Shown: in pieces, positions 52,351 through 61,164 of the stretch | Numbering within the stretch: the stretch's first letter is position 1 | Layout of the letters: each line of letters starts with the position of its first letter | DNA from: an uncultured Bacilli bacterium | Lineage (GTDB): Bacteria > Bacillota_I > Bacilli_A > RF39 > UBA660 | Direction of reading: 5' to 3' | Length of the DNA: 64,000 nucleotides | Assembly: GCA_910577505.1 (NCBI GenBank) | Contig: CAJTLN010000001.1 | Span: 1 to 64,000, forward strand | The notes under the pieces: generated by a model | Database searches by the model: none | What the model saw: only the letters and a program-made list of their open reading frames with translations | What the model was told of the DNA's origin: nothing | Position numbers and translations under genes: made by a program

Positions 52351-53679
52351 TTAATATATCTTTTCTTCTTTTAAATATTCTTTAAATATTATTTCTTCTT
52401 CACACTCAGTTTTTTTCTCAAGTAAAATTACTATCGTTTTTTGTAACTCTATTAAATATTGTGTTAATCTATTAGCATTGTTAAAAGAATTATTTAACAA
52501 AATATTCTTTAATTCTATATAAAATTCTATAATTTCTTCGATAGACATATATTTAGTTACATTAATAACACTAGTTTTTATATCTTTTATATAATCATCA
52601 CAAAAAATACCTGCACTTCTAATTATTTTAGTATTAATTACACGATAAATATCTATTATAGATGGAACCAATCCTTTTATATTTTTAAATTCAATCAAAT
52701 CATCTTTCATTTTATTAGATATATCATTTACTTCATCAATAATATATCTCTCTACATTAGATATTTCTTTATTAAATTTAGAAACAACACAATTATAGTG
52801 AAATAGAATCTTTTCACAACCATAATTTCTTATTGTTATTTCCATTAGATTATTTAAAACAGTTGCTTCATTTTCTCTAAAATTTGTTAATTCTTTATAC
52901 ATATTATCCACAATATTTTTGCTATATATAAAATATTTTTCTATAGGATATGTTATATCTATATTTTTCTGTTCTAAATTTAATAAACTTTTTTCCAATT
53001 CAAACATACTTTGAATATATATTCTTCTCTTTTTTTCAAAAGGAGATATTTTTATATTAACAGCAAATTTATCAAATATTTCACTATTATTATGTAAAGC
53101 TTTTTTATATTTTTTCTTTTCTAAGTCAATAGACTTCCTATCTAAAATCATCGCCCCATTTTCACTTATAATATTTAAATAAAGATATCCATTTTTATCA
53201 ATATAATAGCTTTGTCTTTCTTCTATAACATCTTTCTTGCGAGGCAACATTACTACTTGTTCTTTTTTATCTTTACCACTAACAATATATTGATTATAAT
53301 TATCAATTATATAATTAAATATTTCACTCAAACAAGAAGAAGAATTTATTTTATCACATAATTTCTTCTTCAATTTAGAATTAATATCTAAACTATTAGT
53401 ATCTATATATTTTAAATTATTATCTTTTATTTCTTTAAGAATTTCATTATTTAATTTTTTCTTTTCAATATTCTCTAACTTTTTTATATTTTTATTTACT
53501 TTTTCTAAATTTCTTTCTTTTTTATTAGAACTATTAACATTATCAATATAATTTGCCCATCCAATTTTTAATGAATTATATAAAGATTCTGACAATTCAA
53601 ATACAAAATTTAAATTATAAAAATATAAATTATTTAATAAATTTATTATATCTTTATTTTTTACATTTATATTTGACAT
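52351..53679 (-). CDS. uncharacterised Lys/Asn-rich coiled-coil protein
   Basis: The 442-residue protein is rich in Lys, Asn, Glu and Ile and largely predicted helical, with heptad-like stretches near 45-80 and through 180-440. There is no membrane segment after the start used here. The ATG follows AGAGGTG; an upstream in-frame ATG at 53766 would include a terminator hairpin and is unlikely. No family was recognised. The composition is even more A/T-biased than its neighbours. Confidence 0.6.
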   Translation of the reverse strand: MSNINVKNKDIINLLNNLYFYNLNFVFELSESLYNSLKIGWANYIDNVNSSNKKERNLEKVNKNIKKLENIEKKKLNNEILKEIKDNNLKYIDTNSLDINSKLKKKLCDKINSSSCLSEIFNYIIDNYNQYIVSGKDKKEQVVMLPRKKDVIEERQSYYIDKNGYLYLNIISENGAMILDRKSIDLEKKKYKKALHNNSEIFDKFAVNIKISPFEKKRRIYIQSMFELEKSLLNLEQKNIDITYPIEKYFIYSKNIVDNMYKELTNFRENEATVLNNLMEITIRNYGCEKILFHYNCVVSKFNKEISNVERYIIDEVNDISNKMKDDLIEFKNIKGLVPSIIDIYRVINTKIIRSAGIFCDDYIKDIKTSVINVTKYMSIEEIIEFYIELKNILLNNSFNNANRLTQYLIELQKTIVILLEKKTECEEEIIFKEYLKEEKIY

Positions 53680-53735
53680 ACTAACACCTCTATTAATTAT
53701 TATATAATAAATTTTTAAAAGTCGCCACATAGATA

Positions 53736-53757
53736 AAAAAGACCAAAAGGTCTTTTT
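53736..53757. terminator. terminator between the 53.8 kb and 52.4 kb genes
   Basis: AAAAAGACC and GGTCTTTTT arms with a four-base loop. It ends the 53.8 kb gene and argues against an extended start for the next one. Confidence 0.75.
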
Positions 53758-53758
53758 A

Positions 53759-54724
53759 TTACTCAATATCTAAATATTCTCTAGGTCCAATTAAAGAGAC
53801 TTCACCATCACTATCCAAAAGCATAGAAGCATAAAAATGTAGATTTGCATAATCACCATCAATATCTTTCTTATCAAATGGTACAACACAATTCTTTTCT
53901 TCATCATTACATAAATAATCAATAGCTATCAAATAAGAATCAGCATATGTAATTCCTCTAAATTTATATTTACCATTATTAGATACTAATGATAATTTAA
54001 AATGACGTAGTAATTCTTCATTTATTTTATTATCATCTAACATATATTGTTTTACTTTATCAGTATATTCTTCTATTAATTTATCATAATAAACACCACT
54101 ATCTTTAAATGTTAATATTTGATAAACTTCATTATATCTATTTATGCTTACATATATTTTTATATTAAATGGATCATTAAATTCTTTACCTGTTTTAAAG
54201 CATTTGCTACTTCCATCTTTACATTCATATGTAACATCTAAAATATAGTCATTACCTTCTTGATCATTCTTACTATCATATTCTAAATTAGTTATATCAA
54301 GTTGCTTTAAGTTATTCATATCTATTTTTTTATTTTCAATACCATAGTCAATTAACTTTTCATAAACAACATGAGTAAAAGTATTAACATCAGTCTCCTC
54401 ACATGTTTTATATAAAACTGATCCTATATATCTTTCTCCATTTTCACAATATAAAACATTATATCCTATTCCCTTAAATAAAGTTCCTCTTTCAACTTTT
54501 TGAGAAATAGCAAAAATGGGCTTACCACCAATAAAATTAACACGATAAAAATCAAATCCTATAATACCCAATCCAATAAGTACAAAAATTACAAGTATAG
54601 TTATATTTCTATGTTTCTGTTGTAATCTTTTAAATTCTTGTTCAACAGCTTGTTTATTATTTACATCTACTCCATAAAATACATTTTTAGAAGTATCTTT
54701 TGGCTTTCTATCTATAATATTCAC
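53759..54724 (-). CDS. single-pass membrane protein of unknown function
   Basis: The 321-residue protein has a cytoplasmic start, one membrane helix (about 40-58) and an outside domain of about 255 residues with Cys in NVLYCENGE, LYKTCEE, DVTYECKDGSSKCFK and DYLCNDEEKNC, likely paired in disulfides. The start is a GTG after TAGGTGA; another GTG three codons earlier overlaps that site. No family was recognised. Confidence 0.6.
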   Translation of the reverse strand: MNIIDRKPKDTSKNVFYGVDVNNKQAVEQEFKRLQQKHRNITILVIFVLIGLGIIGFDFYRVNFIGGKPIFAISQKVERGTLFKGIGYNVLYCENGERYIGSVLYKTCEETDVNTFTHVVYEKLIDYGIENKKIDMNNLKQLDITNLEYDSKNDQEGNDYILDVTYECKDGSSKCFKTGKEFNDPFNIKIYVSINRYNEVYQILTFKDSGVYYDKLIEEYTDKVKQYMLDDNKINEELLRHFKLSLVSNNGKYKFRGITYADSYLIAIDYLCNDEEKNCVVPFDKKDIDGDYANLHFYASMLLDSDGEVSLIGPREYLDIE

Positions 54725-54793
54725 ACTAATCACCTATTCTAGTATTATTATATCATTTATCTAAACAAGTTAAATACAAAGTTTTTTCTTATT

Positions 54794-55360
54794 TTACAAA
54801 TTAGTTTTATATTTTTCGTACAATAAATATGAATACCCTTCATAATCTCTCATATTCTCTAATAACCCAAAACTATTAGTTATCTCACTAATTAATTTCA
54901 TCGCCTCTTTTATTTTTTCTTCTGATAAAATTTCTAATTCCACAAACTTGCCAAGACCTTCTACATCATCAAGAGATATTTCTATTAAATCTTCCACACA
55001 AAAACTTTTTCTATCTTTTTTTATTGTAATTGTTTTATCTATTCTTAAATTTTCCAAGATTTTAATTAACGTATCAATATCTTCCACTTCTATTTCATGT
55101 TCAATACAATATGAATTTTTATCTTCTGTTTTTGCAACAAACTTTTTATAACTTAAAATATTTTTATTATCTAATATTCTTATTCTCAAACATTCATTAT
55201 CTATATCTCCTCCAAAAAAAGGAAAATGTTTTGGTGAAAAATAAATATCATTTTGCTTTTCTTGTTTTTCAATATATTTTTTATCAATCAAATAATTTAA
55301 TATTTCATCATATATTTCATCACTAATTTTATACTTTGCTTCTATTTCTATATTTTTCAT
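54794..55360 (-). CDS. CYTH-domain protein (class IV adenylate cyclase/thiamine triphosphatase type)
   Basis: The 188-residue protein starts with the CYTH signature Glu-Ile-Glu-Ala-Lys (residues 5-9) and has DNECLRIRILDNK and SLDDVEGLGKFVELEI with the metal-binding acids. CYTH enzymes hydrolyse or cyclise triphosphates in a tunnel fold. Whether the activity is cyclase, thiamine triphosphatase or tripolyphosphatase cannot be told. The ATG follows AGGAGG. Confidence 0.82.
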   Translation of the reverse strand: MKNIEIEAKYKISDEIYDEILNYLIDKKYIEKQEKQNDIYFSPKHFPFFGGDIDNECLRIRILDNKNILSYKKFVAKTEDKNSYCIEHEIEVEDIDTLIKILENLRIDKTITIKKDRKSFCVEDLIEISLDDVEGLGKFVELEILSEEKIKEAMKLISEITNSFGLLENMRDYEGYSYLLYEKYKTNL

Positions 55361-55396
55361 AAATGCCTCCTAAATAATATATATTCTAACATAAAA

Positions 55397-55423
55397 AATT
55401 AGAGATTATAATAATCTCTAATT
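55397..55423 (-). terminator. terminator of the cysS-YugP-like unit
   Basis: AATTAGAGATT and AATCTCTAATT arms with an ATAAT loop overlap the stop codon at 55418; the minus strand continues with six U. Confidence 0.75.
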
Positions 55424-56086
55424 TTTTTTACTAATTGAATATAAACCTTGTTTAATTAAATCTACTATTATAGTAATCATTGATGCAACATAATTAAACG
55501 ATGCAACCTTTAAAACACTTTCACTGTTCTCTAATTCTTTTTTATCCAACAAATCATAATTTTTTAAATATTGTAAAGCTTTCTTCTTAGTTTCAAAGTC
55601 TATTGGTAAAGTTGCAAAATGAAAAATCAACATTATAAATGCAAGAGCTATTGATACCACTAACATATTATAATCATTTGCACCCATAGCGATAATAAAT
55701 AATATATAAGTAATATAAGTACAAAATTTAATTACTGGAATCAAAAACGCTCTAAATCGATAAAACTTATTTTCTTCTTTATCTAAAATAGCTTGACTAC
55801 TATAAAATGCAGCAACAGCACCTGCAGTAATAGTCTCTCCATGAAATATATCAGTAGATAATCTTATAACTTTATGGTTGTAATCATAATGATCATTAGA
55901 AGTTCCTTTAACTTCAACAATATACATATCCTTAAGTCCATTATCATCGAGAATCTTTCTAGCAACTTCAAAGCCACTTAACTTAGATTTATTATCAGTT
56001 TTATACTTTGAATAAACTAAATTTATTCCTATTACAGCAATTAACGGAATAGCTAAAATAAGTAGAAAAAACACATAATTATTCAT
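55418..56086 (-). CDS. YugP-family membrane protein lacking the zinc-peptidase motif
   Basis: The 222-residue protein matches the YugP family of membrane zinc peptidases throughout: an N-terminal helix, HYDYNHKVIRLSTDIFHG, AVAA..., TLPIDFETKKKAL and the C-terminal VLKVASFNYVASMITII. Where the family has HEVGH the sequence is Phe-Tyr-Ser-Ser-Gln, so catalytic His and Glu are gone and the protein should be an inactive relative. The start is the ATG after AGAGG. It lies nine bases after cysS, so it is co-transcribed with it. Confidence 0.8.
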   Translation of the reverse strand: MNNYVFFLLILAIPLIAVIGINLVYSKYKTDNKSKLSGFEVARKILDDNGLKDMYIVEVKGTSNDHYDYNHKVIRLSTDIFHGETITAGAVAAFYSSQAILDKEENKFYRFRAFLIPVIKFCTYITYILFIIAMGANDYNMLVVSIALAFIMLIFHFATLPIDFETKKKALQYLKNYDLLDKKELENSESVLKVASFNYVASMITIIVDLIKQGLYSISKKN

Positions 56087-56095
56087 ATACAACCT

Positions 56096-57406
56096 CTAAA
56101 TTACTTTTCTATCTACTAATAGAGCTCTCATTTTATCTGCATTTTCAAAATCTTTATTATTTCTGTACTCTAGCCATTTATTATATATTTCTTTATCTTT
56201 ATCACTTAAAATAACAAAATCATATACTAAACCTAAAACATAATTAACTAACATAATTTTATCGTATGTTTCAACAAAGTCTTCTTTACTTCTTAACTTA
56301 TTGTTTAATTCTTTAACTAAGTCCAGTAAATAAGTAACTAAATTTGATGTATTAAAATCTTCATCCATTATTTCATTTATTTTAGAATCTTTTTCTAATA
56401 TACCAACTTTCAAACCTTTAAGTTGAATTTCTAAATTAGCTTGTTTTAGCGCATTATAAACTTTATCATTTATAGTTCCACATTCTTTAAATAACTGATC
56501 GGTAAAATCAAATGGTAATCTATAATTAGTCTTTAATATACTTAATCTAATAACATTAGCAGGATGTTTTTCTAATAATTCATGAGCTGTAATAAAGTTG
56601 CCTAAACTCTTACTCATCTTAACACCATTAACCATTACATGACCATTATGCATCCAGTAATTAGCTAAATTAGTTCCACAAGCAGCTACACTTTGTGCCA
56701 TTTCGTTTTCATGGTGTGGGAACTTCAAATCTACTCCACCACCATGAATATCTATATTATCTCCAAATAATTTATTAATCATAACAACACATTCAGTATG
56801 CCATCCAGGTCTACCTTTTCCCCAAGGAGAATCCCATGTAATACCTTCTTTAGTCTTCTTCCATAAAACAAAGTCATATGGATTTTCTTTATTCTCATCT
56901 ACTTCAATTCTATTACCAGCATTCAAATCTTCTACAACTTGTTTACTTAATTTACCATAATCTTCTATTTTACTAACTCTAAAATATACATCATCACCAC
57001 TCTGATAAGCATAACCTTTATCCATTAATAACTTAATATAATCAATTATTTCATCCATAGTTTCTGTAACTTTAGGTCTATAATCTATATCTAAACAATT
57101 TAATGCTTTAACATCTTCTAAATATATTTTAATATACTTCTCTGTTAACTCTTTTTCAGTAACTCCTAACTCTTTAGCAGCCTTAATAATCTTATCGTCA
57201 ACATCAGTAAAGTTACTAGCATAAGTAACTTTATACCCAGCATATTTAAAATATCTATATACCATATCAAAGATAATAACTGGACACATATTTCCAACGT
57301 GAGCATAACTATATACAGTTGGACCACAAACATACATATTAATAACTCCGTCTTTCATAGTTTTAAATTCTTCTGTTTTACCACTTAAAGTATTAAAAAT
57401 TTTCAT
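56096..57406 (-). CDS. cysS: cysteinyl-tRNA synthetase
   Basis: This class I enzyme charges tRNA-Cys. The 436-residue protein has the zinc/ATP start MKIFNTLSGKTEEF with CGPTVYSYAHVGN (HIGH motif), the zinc ligands FPHHENEMAQS, and KMSKSLGNFITA. The C-terminal part is slightly short but complete. The start is the ATG after GGAAGG; an ATG one codon earlier is also possible. In Bacillus cysS precedes mrnC; here it precedes a YugP-like gene. Confidence 0.97.
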   Translation of the reverse strand: MKIFNTLSGKTEEFKTMKDGVINMYVCGPTVYSYAHVGNMCPVIIFDMVYRYFKYAGYKVTYASNFTDVDDKIIKAAKELGVTEKELTEKYIKIYLEDVKALNCLDIDYRPKVTETMDEIIDYIKLLMDKGYAYQSGDDVYFRVSKIEDYGKLSKQVVEDLNAGNRIEVDENKENPYDFVLWKKTKEGITWDSPWGKGRPGWHTECVVMINKLFGDNIDIHGGGVDLKFPHHENEMAQSVAACGTNLANYWMHNGHVMVNGVKMSKSLGNFITAHELLEKHPANVIRLSILKTNYRLPFDFTDQLFKECGTINDKVYNALKQANLEIQLKGLKVGILEKDSKINEIMDEDFNTSNLVTYLLDLVKELNNKLRSKEDFVETYDKIMLVNYVLGLVYDFVILSDKDKEIYNKWLEYRNNKDFENADKMRALLVDRKVI

Positions 57407-57466
57407 CATAATCACCTTCCAATTAATATCTAAGTGTCCTTATTATAACACAATTTACCAAAGAAA

Positions 57467-57487
57467 AAATACTAATTACTAGTATTT
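57467..57487 (-). terminator. terminator of the Clp_N-like gene
   Basis: AAATACTA and TAGTATTT arms with an ATTAC loop overlap the stop codon. Confidence 0.65.
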
Positions 57488-57819
57488 AATATATTTAAAT
57501 AAATAGCTTCTATATCTACATCATTACTTAATAATATATTATAAGCTATGCTATCATCATCTGTAAGTATCCTTACACATGCTTCAATATAATTAGTACA
57601 TTCATTTTTTATTTTTCTTAAGATTGGAGTATACAATATATATTCACTTTCCTTAAACGAACTTCCAATAATCTTTATTACATACTCTCTAAATTTATCA
57701 TAAGTAATATATTTATTACCATATTTCTTTAAATAAGCTAACATAAAATGTTCAGTACCAACATAAGGATGATGTAATTCTTTCATCTCTTTTTCTGCCA
57801 TACTAAATAATTCATCCAT
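57472..57819 (-). CDS. stand-alone Clp N-terminal-domain-like protein
   Basis: The 115-residue protein resembles the double Clp_N repeat of ClpC/ClpA: AEKEMKELHHPYVGTEHFMLAYL (about 8-30) is the classical first-repeat motif, and the second half (SIAYNILLSNDVDIEAIYLNIL) mimics the second repeat. There is no ATPase domain. Such free domains may act as adaptors or decoys for Clp ATPases. The ATG follows TAGGTGA. The gene is single. Confidence 0.68.
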   Translation of the reverse strand: MDELFSMAEKEMKELHHPYVGTEHFMLAYLKKYGNKYITYDKFREYVIKIIGSSFKESEYILYTPILRKIKNECTNYIEACVRILTDDDSIAYNILLSNDVDIEAIYLNILNTSN

Positions 57820-57854
57820 ATTCTCACCTATTTAAATATATGCTAAATAATTAA

Positions 57855-57877
57855 AAAAAGAAGTAAAACTTCTTTTT
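57855..57877 (-). terminator. terminator of the YfcC-like permease gene
   Basis: AAAAAGAAGT and ACTTCTTTTT arms with an AAA loop overlap the stop codon. Confidence 0.7.
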
Positions 57878-59294
57878 AAACATATAATATTATTACAAAT
57901 ACTAACATTACTACTATTAGGAATGCTACAACAAATTTCCAAATATATTTTAACCATTCTTTATAAGGTATATCTAAATAAGTTAAAACAGATAATAATA
58001 GGAAACTTGTAGGACCTATAATAAATGCTAACGCACTTCCTAGTCTCCATAATACTCCTGCTGCTACCATATTTTCTGTAAAGGTAACTGCCAAATATCC
58101 TCCAAAAGTTTGTGCAAAACAATCAGGATCTACTAACAGTATTTGAGCTATTAACGCTAATATAACTATAATAAAAATATTAAATGATCCACTACCAAAT
58201 AAAGTATTTATTACAGTAGTTGGCCAAGTAGATATTAATGATAAGAATGCAATAGAAAGAGCAAGACCATAAACAAATGCCATTCTACTATTCTTTCTCA
58301 TACCTTTACCAAAATTCTTAAGTATAGTATCAAAATCTACTTTATTAATTAAAGCTACTATAACTGTAACTATAACTATAATAAATGATCCATATAGTAA
58401 ATCATTCCATTCCCCAAAAGCCTTCATATAAGTCCCAATTAATGCTCCAAATATTGGAACATCTGCTATTTTAAAGCCACCAGTAAATGAAGTATGGAAT
58501 TCACTAAATATTTTAATATTGAAGCTTTCTGTCCAATTAATATATCCTAGTGCAATAACTAGTATACCTAATATACAAACTAATGCAGTAGGCCATACTT
58601 TAGTTTTCTTTCTTTTCTTAACTTTTGATTCATCTAATTCTTCAGTACAGAAAATATCATATTTAGTTTCATTAACATTCTTTTTCTTTTTCATATGTAA
58701 TATAGCAAATAAAACATATAAAATATACGCTACAACAAATATAACTACTTTTTGTACTATCCAATTAGAAACAGTTAAACCCATAGTACTATTCAAATAC
58801 GAAGTACCATAAGTACCAAATGTTAATCCTAAATATCCTAAGAATAAACCACCAAAACCAGCACTTATTGCTGTAAGTCTATCAAATCCATTTCTTAAGA
58901 AAACAGTAACAATAAATGGTGCTATACAAATTAAGACAAGTAAATGACTTGATATAGATGTATAAGCTCCCATCAATAAAACTAAAACAGCTAATACAAT
59001 AAATTCTTTCCCTTTAATAAAACTAGAAGCTTTATCTACCATCTTTTGATATCCTTTTGTATGTGATAGTACTTCATAACAACCACCAACAGCAAGAATA
59101 TAAAGAATATCAGGTAACATTCTAAAAAATGAAGAATAAATTGCTAAAAATGCATCAAACAAACCTATTTGTGTTAAACCAGTTGATGCATATTGACCGC
59201 CAGAATAAGCTCCACCTTCAATTATCCAAGATAAAACCATATAAACTAATATAGATATTAATAATATAATCACCTTATCACTTTTCTTTTTCAT
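57876..59294 (-). CDS. YfcC-like multi-pass membrane permease
   Basis: The 472-residue protein has about 12 membrane segments in two halves split by a charged loop (about 205-235). Hairpin-like motifs LMGAYTSISSHLLVL in the first half and WRLGSALAFIIGPTSF in the second suit the ion-transporter superfamily, which includes YfcC and short-chain-carboxylate carriers. The ATG follows GGAGGTAGAG. The substrate is unknown and the family call moderate. Confidence 0.7.
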   Translation of the reverse strand: MKKKSDKVIILLISILVYMVLSWIIEGGAYSGGQYASTGLTQIGLFDAFLAIYSSFFRMLPDILYILAVGGCYEVLSHTKGYQKMVDKASSFIKGKEFIVLAVLVLLMGAYTSISSHLLVLICIAPFIVTVFLRNGFDRLTAISAGFGGLFLGYLGLTFGTYGTSYLNSTMGLTVSNWIVQKVVIFVVAYILYVLFAILHMKKKKNVNETKYDIFCTEELDESKVKKRKKTKVWPTALVCILGILVIALGYINWTESFNIKIFSEFHTSFTGGFKIADVPIFGALIGTYMKAFGEWNDLLYGSFIIVIVTVIVALINKVDFDTILKNFGKGMRKNSRMAFVYGLALSIAFLSLISTWPTTVINTLFGSGSFNIFIIVILALIAQILLVDPDCFAQTFGGYLAVTFTENMVAAGVLWRLGSALAFIIGPTSFLLLSVLTYLDIPYKEWLKYIWKFVVAFLIVVMLVFVIILYV

Positions 59295-59371
59295 ACTCTA
59301 CCTCCTATAAAAAAAGTATACCACATATTACTAGCAAGTACCTAGAAATTTAGTGAAAAATACTTCACAAA

Positions 59372-59395
59372 AAAACTAATCTTTCGATTAGTTTT
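59372..59395 (-). terminator. terminator of the zinc-ribbon gene at 59.4 kb
   Basis: AAAACTAAT and ATTAGTTTT arms with a CTTTCG loop overlap the stop codon. Confidence 0.7.
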
Positions 59396-60203
59396 CCAAA
59401 TATAATCCATCTGTAGCTAATATTTTGTATTCATCCCTCTTAGTCCTAATAATCTTATTATATAGTTCTTCATTTCCTTCATATCCATAAATAAATGAAG
59501 AAGTGCCACCATTTACAAATTGCATAGGTACACAAGGAGTTCCGTAGTAAGAATTATTTACTGTGTTATCTTCTAATAATTTCAAATTAGTATACATAAC
59601 AGCTCCATATACATCCATATCATACTCACCAGTATATGTTTTTTTGTATACATCAAAAAGATAATTTATTTCACCAAACTTTTTCCCATCATCTTTATTT
59701 ACTAAAAGATACATTCCAACATAAGTCCATTCAGTCTCAGAAACATCTGACCATATCTTACCAGTCCATTTATCTAATGTATTCTTTGTTTCTTTATGAA
59801 ATATTCCTAAACTTTTTTCATCTATTTGAGATATTTCAGTTACATATTTATCCTTTTTTACTTCTATACTTGGATAAACATCATCAAAGAAATTATCATT
59901 ATTCATTTTATTTCTTACTTCAACAATCCCAACAACCATAAAGATAATAAACAAAAAAGCACCAACAAATATAAATATACCTACTACATTAGCAAAGTTA
60001 TTTCCTTTTTGAACTAAACTATAATAATCAGACATTCCTGCTTTATCTAAACTTAATTGACTTTTAAAATCATTATTTTCATTAACACTATCTCTTTGAA
60101 TAACATAACTTTTCTTACAATACTCACATGTTACTTCAGTATCATTTTTGTCAAACTTCAAACCTGCTCCACAATTAGGACATCTTTTTTCAATTAATTT
60201 CAT
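59388..60203 (-). CDS. zinc-ribbon single-pass membrane protein
   Basis: The 271-residue protein has an N-terminal zinc ribbon (CPNCGAGLKF...CEYC, about 8-30), one membrane helix (about 73-97) and an outside domain rich in Tyr and Asp. The start is the ATG after TAGGTGAG, a GTG three codons earlier being part of that site. No family was recognised for the outside domain. Confidence 0.65.
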   Translation of the reverse strand: MKLIEKRCPNCGAGLKFDKNDTEVTCEYCKKSYVIQRDSVNENNDFKSQLSLDKAGMSDYYSLVQKGNNFANVVGIFIFVGAFLFIIFMVVGIVEVRNKMNNDNFFDDVYPSIEVKKDKYVTEISQIDEKSLGIFHKETKNTLDKWTGKIWSDVSETEWTYVGMYLLVNKDDGKKFGEINYLFDVYKKTYTGEYDMDVYGAVMYTNLKLLEDNTVNNSYYGTPCVPMQFVNGGTSSFIYGYEGNEELYNKIIRTKRDEYKILATDGLYLEN

Positions 60204-60251
60204 ATAACTCACCTATATCATTTAAATTATATCACAAAAACTAAATATTTT

Positions 60252-61095
60252 TTAAATACCCAATATATAAAATCCATTATATTCGTTAACTGCTCTTTCT
60301 AACCACGAAACTAAAACATTATCTTTATAATTTGTCTCTCTCTTTATAATCTGTATAAACTTAATAACCATCTCTTTACTATAATAATTCACACCACATT
60401 TATTAAACTTAACATTCTTATTAAAAGGATAAGTTTCTAAAAAACAAGAAAATACATCAGTCAACTCTTCAAATGATTCCATATCTACATATAAAGAATC
60501 TTCTTTATTAAAACTAATATTCTTAAATTTATCTTTACCAAAAAAACTTTTTATAGGTTTATTCATCTTACAATATTGAAATTCAAAATATACATTATTT
60601 TCTTTTCTGTCATATGAAACTAACCAGTTAAAAAAATTCATATATTCTTCATGCATATTAAAATATTTTTCTTTTAAATTATTTAATATCTTCTCGTCTT
60701 TTGCTGTAACTTGAAAAAACATCGCATCATGAGCCACTATTTCTATTTCTGCCAAGGGATGTTGAATAACTGGATACTTCGTATAAATATTATAATTTCC
60801 ATCTGCAAAAGGAAGTTCATATTGTAATATTTCTTCACTACTATATTCTATTGGAATACCAGAAAAAACAGCAAATGCCCATTGAAAGTCTTCTTTTTCT
60901 AAAAGATTAATAAATTCTTCTGTAGTAAATATTAAATAATCATTTTCATTAATTAACTTATAGAATTCTTTTCCCTCTTGTGGATAAGCTTGTATATATG
61001 TTATTAACCATTTATATTTAAATGCATCTTTACCTAAAGACTTCATTACTATAAGTATAATAAAGTTCATCAAATTCTGAAATCAATCGTTTCAT
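60252..61095 (-). pseudogene. uncharacterised gene with an N-terminal frameshift
   Basis: A start at 61095 with GGTGATAG before it opens 21 codons (MKRLISEFDELYYTYSNEVFR) ending in TAA at 61030. One base to the side, the frame of the main part reads LGKDAFKYKWLITYIQ and continues to 60252, about 265 residues. Deleting one base near 61036 joins them as NEVFGKDAF, which looks natural. The ATG codons inside the main part lack ribosome binding sites. This is either a mutation, a sequence error or a +1 frameshift. The family is unknown; the main part is Tyr/Phe/Glu-rich and soluble. Confidence 0.65.
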
Positions 61096-61134
61096 TCTAT
61101 CACCATCTTACATCAAAATTATATCACATAAAAA

Positions 61135-61153
61135 AGCCAACACAATGTTGACT
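61135..61153 (-). terminator. lysS terminator
   Basis: On the minus strand AGTCAACA and TGTTGGCT arms with a three-base loop are followed by six U. Confidence 0.75.
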
Positions 61154-61164
61154 CTTTACATATA

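Noticed and set aside
52351..53766. Longer version of the coiled-coil protein starting at 53766
   Set aside because: It would begin inside the terminator hairpin of the upstream gene and has no ribosome binding site; the inner ATG at 53679 has AGAGGTG at good spacing.
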